The notes under the pieces: generated by a model
What the model saw: the letters and a program-made list of their open reading frames with translations, nothing else
Databases searched by the model: none
What the model was told of the DNA's origin: nothing
Assembly: GCF_000001735.4 (NCBI RefSeq)
Contig: NC_003074.8
Span: 18,173,261-18,237,260, forward strand
Origin: Arabidopsis thaliana
Taxonomy: Eukaryota; Streptophyta; Magnoliopsida; Brassicales; Brassicaceae
DNA length: 64,000 nt
Direction: 5' to 3'
Position numbers and translations under genes: made by a program
Shown: positions 38,927 to 48,871 of the stretch, piece after piece
Layout of the letters: every line of letters starts with the position of its first letter
How positions within the stretch are numbered: the stretch's first letter is position 1

Positions 38927-41900
38927 TCATTTTGGTTTTGGTTGTGTCGACTGGTTCGTTTTCGGGAATAATAGTTTTCTTATTTGTCCCTCTGCGTTTT
39001 CTTCTGATGTTGCCTGCAAGAGTTTTGATTGGCATGATATGTTAATACCATCAATTATTATGTCAGCACGGTTTCTTAAAATATCATAGATCAGGAACAA
39101 GATCTTAAAACATGAAAGGAAGAACGGATGTACCCTTGTCGAGAATGCAAATCGCAATGACTCAATCTTTGCTCCTGCGCAAAGCCTGAGGTCAAAACCT
39201 AGGGAATCTATCCCAATCAGCTTCACTTCCTGCAAACAAAAAGGAATGACGTCGATCATCTATTCGTACACAGCCAAAACCTACAGAGATATCCTGTTAT
39301 ATTCCAGAGCTTCTAGAGTTAAGTTGAAGCTATTTACCTCTGCTTGAATACTGTTATGTCTCCAACACAGAGATTTGAGTGCTTCAGTTATTTTATCACC
39401 AGATTCTTCTAAACGGCTTATGATTTCAGCTGATGCATGAGCAATAGCATCAGGTTGTGCTTTTCTGACATCTTCCACCTCAACTTCAGTCTGTTCCCAA
39501 AAGTTTAAAAGATACTAGTAAGCATAAGATTGCAACAAAAAGAAGAGTTTACATAAGAAGTGAAGCTTGAAAACGAGAATCATGAGATTTGCCAATCAAG
39601 AAACAAAGCAAGAGCAAGCGTAACACAGTTTTCCAGATATGCGACAATGGTTAGATAGACGAGAGTTTTGCAAGAACATGAATAAATTTACACAGAAAAG
39701 ATGGAGGCTATGTTCCAAACCTGATCCCCTTGTGCTGTGATAAGCTGAATTCTTATCATCTCCAGCTTGTAAAACGCCACCACATTTCTTGCTTTTTCAT
39801 CCTGTGATGAATCTATCTCAGATTCGTCACCACCTGCCTTACTATTGTCTTCAAGCTTGTCCACTAAGTTTTCTGCATCCTTGTTTCCGTTAGTTGTAGA
39901 ATTGCTATCAGCAAGTTTCTTTTGGATATCTGAATAATCTTCCACTAAGATATGACTCAAAAGTCCCTGGATAGCAAGGCCAGCAGACGGCTGATCCATC
40001 CAATCAACAGGATCATTTGAAGCAACCTAAATTTGACAACAAACAAATGTGTTAAAAGTTAACCTCAGTCATTCTCTTTTAGCCTCAGGTTTGAAAATGA
40101 TCTTGCATATCGTTTTTATAAAGAACCAAAACACTTTCTTTTTAATGAATTCTAAAAGTCAACCTCAGTCATTCTCTTTGCAAAAAACATGGGATGACAA
40201 CTCCTCATTGTTTCCAAATTTGCCCAGTCTCCCAGCGATTCATCAGAATCAGAATCATCATCATCCTCATCATCATCATCATCATCATCATCGTCTTCAT
40301 CTTCATCCTCTAAAATAGCAACCCATTCCTGAAGTCAAGAATAAATAGTGAAATATGCTAAGACATGGCAACAGTATTCCTGTCATAGAATTCCTTAGTG
40401 ACTTAATATAAAAGAAGAAATAAAATTTGTTAAACCTCCTCATCTTCGTCTTCTCCTGTATCCTCACTGTCATCATCTCCACTTTCATCATCTTCAGTTT
40501 CAAAGTCACTATCAGAAAGTCCCATCAGCTCCATTTCCTTGATCATCTCCATCGTATCAAAACCAACTATAACTTGCTGCAATGCATCCATAACATCTTA
40601 AAGGTTAGTACAGAATAAGATAGAGGATAAAAACTACACAGATCAGTATAGTCAGTTATAATCAAGAGAAACATATTGAAGCTAGAAGGCTCATATTGAT
40701 GTATGGATGTGCGTTTCAATTTAAAATAAACCGTCAGAAGATACATGCTTTAGCAACTGCAACAGAAAAAATAACAGATCTCTCATAGACAAAGCTTGGA
40801 TTTGAAGCACTTGGAACATATAATAATGTAAATAGGATATCAATGTCTTGTGCAACATACCACATAATTATTTTCAGAAGTAACGGACTGCATGACGTCC
40901 TCATCCTCCTTTACTTGAAAGTATAAATCTGCAAGGCATTAGGGTGATTCGCTTTAATCGTGACGATGTTAGGTAGATTAAACAATGACATGGAACTAAG
41001 GATAATTAAATTTTATCTTACTTCCATTTTGATCTGTTATATAAGGTATATCTGGCCAGAGAATATTCTCATGAACTCCATCACCAATAGAACCTGTAAG
41101 CATCAGGGTTCCTTTATTGTTCACCTGAACAAGACACACTACGGGAAATGTTAGATGCACAAAAACGGATCATGGACAAAAATAATGACAGGAAAACTGA
41201 AAATGGAGGAACATGTATTCATAAAGGCAATATATGTAATGCAGACTTACATAGACTTTGAGAAGATAAAAAAAAAAAAAAAAACTATTCTCTACAGAAG
41301 AGGATTAGAGGACTACTGAAAATTGATAGATGAATGTTGAAGCAACCTATAATAGGACCAAGCAAAACTACTAAATGCACTAACATGTGACTGCAACAAC
41401 AAGCATGTAACATAAGGCATTGGTCTAACAATATTTTCACCAAAAAGATAGCTTATGCTGATTGAAAGACGCAATATAACACCTCAATGATGGTTCTAGT
41501 AGTTTCTGCAGGTGAAAGCCTGGAATCTCCATCATTCTGTGGCAAAGAGGCTCTGATTTCTTCTGAAGGATGATACCTTGACTTGCCAGTTTGCTTTTCT
41601 GGATCTGAAGCTGAATCTACATACTCAGCTGTGGCTTGAGTTCGATTCTTCCGTAGGTGTTTTCTTGTTATATAGTCACTGTTGTACTTCAGAAACCCAC
41701 TCCTAGAAAAGTGCATATATGAATGTGAGATTTACATTATATAAAGAAAACCAAAATATTCAGAATCTGTAATTTCAAAAGAATCGATCTTTGAATGTTT
41801 CCACGGCTCACTAAAGAAGCATCTAACTTAGTGCTCTATCTCCATATAATCATATAATCGAGGAACATCCGCTTCACACTAAATTCAATATTCACAGCTG

Positions 41901-42297
41901 ACAAGAAACATATTGCACTCGTATTATACACTCAGCACTCAAATACTAGAATCTATCCTCCTGGTGAAACGAAAACTCTCAAAACTATTTTACAATTTAA
42001 TGACGGAACAAAGTGAATTTTTCATTACCCATCAATATGGTGGATACGTTGAGGCTGAAAAACGCGGCGGGACGCATAATGGAAGCAGTTTCCTCCCTCC
42101 TCCGAGCTCGGTGCTGTACGATACTCTACAAATTTAGCATGAGACGATTCAGACGAATGAACAAAGACTCTTTAAGAAAAACAAAAACTCAATGAAGATA
42201 GAATTGAAGAACAGAGACATAAATAGAGCTTACGGAGTAACGCCGTCGACGAGCAAAATCCGGTGGAGAGACGAACGGCCATAACCGACTCAATCAT
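38927..42297 (-). CDS. Conserved plant protein with DUF2470-like C-terminus (uncharacterised)
   Basis: 499 residues from eleven exons: 42234-42297, 42029-42125, 41483-41702, 41022-41124, 40861-40928, 40436-40576, 40164-40328, 39721-40026, 39338-39490, 39134-39229 and 38927-39013. All junctions keep frame. The N-terminus (MIESVMAVRLSTGFCSSTAL) is Ser/Arg-rich and lacks early acidic dominance, so organelle import is plausible. The middle has a long Asp/Glu tract (codons about 40240-40320). The C-terminus (EVKLIGIDSLGFDLRLCAGA) resembles the DUF2470 domain of split-barrel and GluTR-binding-like proteins; that family link is tentative. The length agrees with my memory of uncharacterised protein At3g49140, which older annotations fused with the neighbouring PPR gene. 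Biochemical function unknown. Confidence 0.88.
40240..40320 (-). repeat. Coding (GAT)n/(GAA)n tract encoding an acidic run
   Basis: Consecutive Asp codons with interspersed Glu in exon 7 of the uncharacterised gene. Slippage-prone and likely variable in length between accessions. Confidence 0.8.
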
Positions 42298-42527
42298 CGG
42301 TAAAACTACTGTTATCTCTAACCTCTCGCTCTCTCTATCTCTGAGCTCAGAAGCTGGACAAAGATTTGCAGATTAGGCTATCATCTATTTGGTGAATTTT
42401 CCTTACCGGTGATGACGTGTCATATTCTCATTCGTCGAAACCCAACTAGATATTGTCTAAAAAGTGTAACTTTCACTTTCACCAAAACGCTGCGTTTTTG
42501 TAAAGTTAACATTTATTAATTTTTGGT

Positions 42528-44588
42528 TCACCAATAGTCACCACAAGAGCAAACACCGAACCGGAACACATGAAATCTATTAGTGTCTCTGATGATTATC
42601 TCTCGAGAAGTTATCTGTGAGATAAGCTTAGCTGCAACATGACAGTCTCCACATATCCTAAGATTCTTCGTTATTCTTATGGTATTATTACTGTCTTCTT
42701 CTTCCTCCTTAGTGTTCATCAGAGCAAACACAATGGCTAATTTCTCACTGTGAACAGCTAAATGCGTCTCTTTATCTTCCTCTTCCACATCGTGAAGCGC
42801 TGACTCTGAATCAGGAACATAACCTAACTCTTTCATTTTCTTTACTAGAACATCCAGCTCTCTGTATATCTCATCGGATTGCGGGTGTGACCTGTCGCCT
42901 ACTAAGAATGTATGAATTATTCTGTTGACCTCAACATTGCTTGCTCCGGGATTCTTCTTTAACCCTTTGCTCTTCATTATGTTTCTGATGTTAGTCACTT
43001 CTTCCCATCTTCCAGCCTTTGCGTATATGTTAGAAAGCAATACGTAGTAACCCGATTGCTCGGGTGCTAACTGGAAAAGTTTATCAGCTGCTAGTAGACC
43101 GATGTCTGTATCAGAATGCACCCTGCAAGCTCCTAATAATGCTCCCCAAACTCTCTCGTTTGGTTCCATTGACATATCTTGTATAAATCTGTAAGCTTCT
43201 TTCACTTTCCCGGCTCGGCCAAGAAGATCCACCATACAAGCCAAATGCTCTAACCTAGGAGTGATCTTGTAATGATCTGTCATGAGTTTGAAACAACTCC
43301 TACCTTCTTCTAGTAACCCCGCATGGCTACAAGCAGCAAGCGTTGTGACAAACGCAATTGAATCAGGGACGAGACCCGAATCTTGCAATTTCGAAAACAA
43401 TGCCACTGCGTCACAGCCTCGTCCGCTGAATCCATAAGCTGAAATCATAGCTGTCCAAGACACAACATCACGTGACTTCATGTTCTCAAACACATCTCTA
43501 GCTTTCTCTAAACATCCGCATTTTGCATACATGTCGATCAGTGCATTCTCTAACAACAGATTTGGTATCAGCTTCTTCCTCTCAATGTATCCATGGATTT
43601 TCTTACCAAGAGACAGAGCAGAGGTATCTCCACAAGCAGGTAATACACTTGTGATTGAGACTGCATCAGGTTCAAACCCATCAGCCTCCATTCGGGAATA
43701 CAATTCCACAGCTTCAACAGGCATCGCATTTTTCATATACACACCGATCATCACATTCCATGAAACCAAACTCTTTTTCCCCATTTTAAAAAACATATCT
43801 TTAACATACATAACGTTTTCAGTTGTAGTGTTACTCACTGCTGGTAACAGACTAGCCATCGTACCAGCATCATGGCTTATCTTCACAGACTCCATTTCCC
43901 TACAAACCTCCAAAGCATCATCAAATCTCTGATTTTGCGCATACCCAACAACCAACGAGTTCCAAGACACCACATCTCTCCTAGACATCTCGTCAAGTAC
44001 AAGCCTTGCTTCAGATAAAAATCCACACTTTCCATACATAGAAACTAAACCATTCCCAACAAACAAAGTCGAAGAGAGCCCAACTTTTGTAGCAGACCCA
44101 TGAATTTTCCTCCCAATGACAATAGTCCCAGAGCAAGAACACGCCTTTAGAACACACGGGAAAGTATAATGATCAGGTCTAACATTACAACCACACATCG
44201 TCCCAAACACTTTAACACCTTCACCGTAAAACCCATTATTCACATAGCTTCTAATCATAACATTAATGATAATTACGTTTCTCTCAGGAATTTCGTCGAA
44301 CACCTTGCGTGCTGACGCTACATCTTTTAGAGAAGCATAAGCTCTCATAAGTTTAACACCCAAAGAAGAATTACAACGTAGATCTTCCAAAATGATTCTT
44401 GAGTGGACTGTTCTAAGTGTTCTGATATCTGGGTAAGTGTCAAGTACCTGACCAAGTAAGAAAACTGTCTCCTGTGGTGATTTCTGATCGAGTTCCAATT
44501 TGGGTAGGGACGAAGATACTTTTCGTGATTGAAATTTTCTGAATTTCGGAAAATGGAGAAGATGGAGATCGACATTGATGCGTTTCAT
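42528..44588 (-). CDS. PPR protein, PLS class with E and DYW domains
   Basis: 686 residues in a single exon, as is usual for PPR genes. ATG 44588 (MKRINVDLHLLHFPKF) leads into a likely organelle presequence. About 13 PPR-like repeats follow, with motifs such as ARKVFDEIPERNVIIINVMI and DVVSWNSLVVGYAQN. E and E+ motifs (EPNERVWGALLGACRVHSDT; GASNVEVNRIIHTFLVGDRS) and a complete DYW domain come next. The DYW deaminase signature is present: HSEKLAIVFAL with downstream CGDCH, ending CSCGDYW. Family role: site-specific C-to-U editing of mitochondrial or plastid transcripts. The target is unknown. Its stop is 231 bases from the start of the next minus-strand gene. Likely At3g49142 (memory). Confidence 0.95.
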   Translation of the reverse strand: MKRINVDLHLLHFPKFRKFQSRKVSSSLPKLELDQKSPQETVFLLGQVLDTYPDIRTLRTVHSRIILEDLRCNSSLGVKLMRAYASLKDVASARKVFDEIPERNVIIINVMIRSYVNNGFYGEGVKVFGTMCGCNVRPDHYTFPCVLKACSCSGTIVIGRKIHGSATKVGLSSTLFVGNGLVSMYGKCGFLSEARLVLDEMSRRDVVSWNSLVVGYAQNQRFDDALEVCREMESVKISHDAGTMASLLPAVSNTTTENVMYVKDMFFKMGKKSLVSWNVMIGVYMKNAMPVEAVELYSRMEADGFEPDAVSITSVLPACGDTSALSLGKKIHGYIERKKLIPNLLLENALIDMYAKCGCLEKARDVFENMKSRDVVSWTAMISAYGFSGRGCDAVALFSKLQDSGLVPDSIAFVTTLAACSHAGLLEEGRSCFKLMTDHYKITPRLEHLACMVDLLGRAGKVKEAYRFIQDMSMEPNERVWGALLGACRVHSDTDIGLLAADKLFQLAPEQSGYYVLLSNIYAKAGRWEEVTNIRNIMKSKGLKKNPGASNVEVNRIIHTFLVGDRSHPQSDEIYRELDVLVKKMKELGYVPDSESALHDVEEEDKETHLAVHSEKLAIVFALMNTKEEEEDSNNTIRITKNLRICGDCHVAAKLISQITSREIIIRDTNRFHVFRFGVCSCGDYW

Positions 44589-45363
44589 GAGCTTTGAAAT
44601 CGAACCTCATCACTAACATCAACGGTTATATATATAGCGCGACTAGCGAGCGCAAATAGCAACGGTAACAATATGTGTAGGTAAGCCGGTTATAGAGATT
44701 CAACCATCATATATAGTTGAACCGGATCAGACCGGTCTTACATGACCAATTGGGTTTATATATCTGATTTTTTAACAACATAAATCTAATAATATATGAG
44801 TCATTAAAACTTGGTTTAGATAAGTCATCTTTGAGCTTTGTAAATCAGTCACAAGGTTAATAGTAAAAGTTGCAGTGACAGTGAGGTTTATGTAAAACTC
44901 CTCCTCTGGGGAAAAATTAAATTTACCAAGTACATATTTAAGAATTTTCAGAATTGTTTTATTTTGAAATATAAATCGAGGACTTTTATTGATAGATTGA
45001 AGTATTTTTTGCTTTTTGCTTTTTGCCCCAAAAAAGAAAGATAGAAGTATTGTCTATCTTTTTTTGTACTTCTTATTGAAAAGTTGATATCAAAATTAAG
45101 TAACACCATATGAAAATGAGAAAGTGACAATCATGTCTATCAGAACAAAGAACATTCTTTTGCACTACATAGTAAAGTAAAATAAATAAAGAGAGAGAGA
45201 GAGAGAGAGAGACCAAGTCTCCTTGCCTTCTTTTCATCCATCAGTTACTAGTCTCGATCGATCATTGTTCCACATATATGATCGACATTTTCTCATAAAA
45301 ATTGACCTTTAGAAAGAAATTTAGACAAACCAGAAGTCACCCGTTCCGCCACGATTACAAAAG
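44589..45363. other. Intergenic between divergent genes (PPR and F-box)
   Basis: Shared upstream region of the minus-strand PPR gene and the plus-strand F-box gene. AT-rich, with a TATATATA stretch at about 44627-44634 close to the PPR start and a (GA)n run at 45191-45212. No other gene. Confidence 0.5.
45191..45212. repeat. (GA)n microsatellite upstream of the F-box/LRR gene
   Basis: Eleven uninterrupted GA units about 150 bases before the proposed start codon. GA tracts near plant transcription starts can bind GAGA-binding (BPC) factors. That role is inferred. Confidence 0.85.
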
Positions 45364-47170
45364 ATGTTCAAAGTTCTCAATACCGTGGGGTACTACCTAT
45401 GTGAGTTTCCCAATTTTCTCCTTCATGGTTTTGTTATTCTGTCGTGTCGGATTTTAACGACTTCTGTTCATTCGTAACTGTGTTTTTTCCCGAACATACA
45501 TCTAAAACTCTCAGATTAAAATAAATTACATAACTCAAGATCATGTCATTTTTCAGGTTGTAACTGTTTGAGATCTGTCAAAGTAGATTCAAAAAGGATG
45601 GATATATGTTGCAAAGATATAATTAGTGATCATTCAAAAAAAGATATAATTAGTGATCTACCAGAAGCTCTTATTTGCCACATCTTGTCATTCCTTCCCA
45701 TAGAAGATTCGGCTTTGACTTCAGTACTTTCGAAAAAGTGGCAGCATCTATTTGCTTTCAGACCAAATCTTGAGTTTGATGACGCTGTAGTATATCTTAA
45801 TCCTGACGGAGAAAGAAATGAGACAATATTTGAGAATTTCGTTGATAGAGTATTGAGTTTGCAGGGTGATTATCCTATCAACAAGTTCTCTCTAACATGC
45901 CGAGATTTTACTGATCCAACTTGTGTATCTCGTTGGATATCAAATGTGATGGAACGCGGGGTATCGGATCTTGATCTACGTTGTATTGTGTATTGGGATA
46001 ATGGTACCATGCCTCCAGATATCTTTGTGAGCAAGGCACTGGTTCATCTGAGAATAGAAACTGGAAACGGTGCCTTCATTGATGTGGAAGATGTTTTTCT
46101 TCCAAACCTCAAGACTCTATATCTTAATAAAGTCTTGTTACGACACAGTGATAACGGCTTTGTGAAGCTTATTACTAGTTGTCATGTTCTTGAGGATTTA
46201 TTTATTATGAATATATGTTGGGATGGTTATTTGAAGCGCTCTCTATCTTCTAAAACCCTCAAGAGGCTAACGTTCTTTTGTGAAGACGTCCATGCCGTAA
46301 ATCCGGAGAGTGTTTCGTTTGATACACCCAATCTTGTCTACTTTGTATACCATGATTGCGTTGCAGACAAGTATAAAAATATGAATTTTGATTCACTTGT
46401 TTACGCTAGTATCTGTCTTCAAATGACATCTCATCAGCGTACACATGCAAGCTATGAACATTTGGTCGGTAATGCAACAGATTTTCTTTTGGGAATAAGC
46501 AATGTTCAGATCCTTGAATTATTTGCCAATACCATTGAGGTTTGTATTGTAATCCCTTCTTCTTCTTTTTTGGCTACATTGAAACAAAAAGAAGACAAAC
46601 AAGTTAGTGTTACATGCCTTGCAGGTACTTACTTTCTGTTGTGAACAAATACCGGTATTCAAAAACCTGGTTTGTTTAATTATTAAGACTGACCAAAAAG
46701 CAGGATGGGAGTCATTGCCGGTTCTACTCAAAAACTGTCCAGATCTAGAAAGCCTTATCTTCGATGTACTAACTCATAACCTTTCATATATTGCATTTGC
46801 TTACACAAATTTGTAAACAAAAATTGAGTTTGAAGTTGGTTACTCTACGATTCAGGGGCTCCATCACAACGATACAATTAAATGTGAGGATGTTGACGGG
46901 TGTCTATGCAAATCTTCACGTGGCATTCCTAGTTGCCTATCATCAAGTCCGGTGCAGTTTCTAACGATATGGAAATTTGGTGAAATTTGTGATGACTATG
47001 ATGACATGGAGAAGCAGATAGAGCTCGTCATGTATTTCCTGGAGACAATGCCGAATCTTGAAGAAATGAAATTGTTCTACGATACACAAATTTATGAAGA
47101 TGTGATAAGCAAACTTCAGATGTTAGTAACCTCGTCGAAATGCACAGTCTATATAATCCCCGAGGTCTAA
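45364..47170 (+). CDS. F-box/LRR protein with FBD-like C-terminus
   Basis: 491 residues from exons 45364-45400, 45557-46539, 46625-46765 and 46856-47170. The first exon (MFKVLNTVGYYL) is proposed from a GTGAGT donor and a TTTCAG acceptor that join in frame. If it is wrong, translation would begin at the internal ATG 45598 (MDICCKDIISD). The F-box is at DLPEALICHILSFLPIEDSA with VLSKKWQHLF. LRR-like segments follow (LPNLKTLYLNKVLLRH; SLSSKTLKRLTFFCED). The C-terminus (VMYFLETMPNLEEMKLF) fits an FBD-like end. It is a more distant relative of the F-box genes at 1-6079. The substrate is unknown. Likely At3g49150 (memory). Confidence 0.9.
45613..45658 (+). repeat. 27-base in-frame tandem duplication at the F-box start
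   Basis: AAAGATATAATTAGTGATC occurs at 45613-45631 and again at 45640-45658, offset 27 bases. It encodes KDIISDHSK followed by KDIISDLPE, so the lead-in to the F-box is duplicated without a frame change. Confidence 0.9.
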
Positions 47171-47925
47171 CTTCTACGTGTCTACGAATCATCTATTCGG
47201 TATCTACTAAACGGGGTTTGTTCTGTAATATGTGTATTACTCTTTCGCCTTCTCAATACGCATTTTCACTTTTGTGTTGAATATTATATACTTTATGTTT
47301 TCTCAAAACTTCAAAATTTAAGCTTATGTCAAACCAATTGTTCTGATATTGCAAAACAACCCCAAATCGTTACATTTAAATTTATCTTTGGTCCTCTCGC
47401 AATTTTGTCGTCTTCTTAAGTGCGAGCGAAATCGTTTCTGCATTTTGTAGGAGGAGTCATGAAATTGTACATTTTGTCTTACCCACCGAGAAAGCATGAG
47501 CACGAATCGAGGCTTAGCGATTTCGTTTGCTCACTAAAAACCCTAACTTTCACTTTTTCCCACTCTGCTCTCTGTTCTTCCGTCGCCGTGTAGAAATTTC
47601 GATCAGGTTCGTCTCTTTGTTTCATTCTACAGCTTGTTTGATCATGATGATGATACTTTGAGATTCTATGTGTGCCCATTGGCTCTAAAGTTCTCGTTTT
47701 TTAGTCTCTCCTCTTTGTGCTCTGCGTTTTTGTGCTCACTGGCTCTAAAGTTCTCATTTTTAAGTCTCTGCTTTTTGTGTTCTGCGTTTTGCAATGTGGA
47801 GAAGAAGAAGTGTTGCTTTATTATAGCGTTTTCTTTTCTCTAAGCTTTTAAGATACTAAATATGAGATTTTTTATTTTTTTGGCTTGTTCTAATACCAAT
47901 CTCACTAATCTTTTACTGTTTACAG
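47171..47925. other. Spacer, leader and first intron of the OXA1-like relic
   Basis: Promoter-like sequence with an AAAAACCCTAA telo-box near 47535, then a probable leader exon ending at about 47604 (GATCAG before GTTCGT). The intron to 47925 contains a two-copy tandem repeat of 60 bases. Confidence 0.5.
47671..47790. repeat. Two tandem 60-base units
   Basis: GGCTCTAAAGTTCTC occurs at 47681 and 47741. The surrounding units (each ending TCTGCGTTTT) are about 85 percent alike. They lie in the presumed first intron of the OXA1-like relic. Confidence 0.75.
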
Positions 47926-48619
47926 GGACTTGAGACGCACTTTGTCTCTCAGATCCTTATTCAATGCTCGCTGCTACCAACCATCTTGTAGCGGTATCAT
48001 TCAACGTGATGATGTCCATGAAGAGAAGCCACATTACGGCTCTTTTCTTCATCAGAGATCCTTCAGCAGTTCGATGATTCTCTCTCAGCAGCATATGATG
48101 AGAAGCCCTTCACATTTCCCACTATGCTCTCCTTTTGGTGTCTCTACCTATCGGCCTATGTCGACTTCACATATTTCAGGCTCAGATGAGAGTGGCGATG
48201 TGAATCATGTTGCTGAAACTCTTACTGATTTAGTGCAGCAAGATACAGTCATCGAAGTTGCCGATGCTGCTATCGATTCCTCCATCCAATTAGATTTTGT
48301 TCAGCAGATAGTTCATAATGTGCATTCACTCACAGGCTTAAACTGGTAAGAAATCTTCTTCTTTTTTTTGTGTTGGTCAACTTTTAAATCATGTCATCCT
48401 TGGAGTTATTGTTGGATCACTTTTTTGTGTTTTTTTACACCCAAAAATGACCATGTCTTATATCAATCATCTCTGTATGTTCTGTGATTGCAGGTGGGCT
48501 TCCATTGTTTTTACCACCTTTCTAATTCGAGGAGTGACAATCCCTCTCATGATTGAATGCGAAAGATGGTTTTCAAAGAGGATGGTAATAAAACAATGTT
48601 CTTTCGTAAACACATGAGT
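47926..48619 (+). pseudogene. Truncated OXA1-like (mitochondrial insertase) paralogue
   Basis: Exons 47926-48345 and 48494-48619. The translation from the first open codon is LRRTLSLRSLFNARCYQP, with LHQRSFSSSMILS further on. It then reaches VHSLTGLNW|WASIVFTTFLIRGVTIPLMI, which matches the first membrane segment of plant OXA1-like insertases as I remember them. After KRMVIKQCSFVNT a stop is reached, so the remaining membrane helices that form the insertase core are missing. No ATG is visible at the expected start; the first in-frame ATG is at about 48074. It is therefore probably a broken copy, though a short mitochondrial protein cannot be excluded. Confidence 0.6.
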
Positions 48620-48871
48620 TTTGTGTCTCAACCAACCAAAACACCGTTCTTGTTTGTGATTGGCATTACTTTCTATTTATACTGTTCACTGTTTGAAACA
48701 CCATCATCAATCGGAATCATAATGGGAGAACTAGAATCAACAAGCTTAATCCTTCCATGTTATGATCTCTATTCATTCATCATATCCTAAATACATTGTA
48801 CATTTCCCCTAAAATCTCTTTCTTATAAAACAACAATACGAATATAAATGGCCAAGCAAACTACAAGCAGA

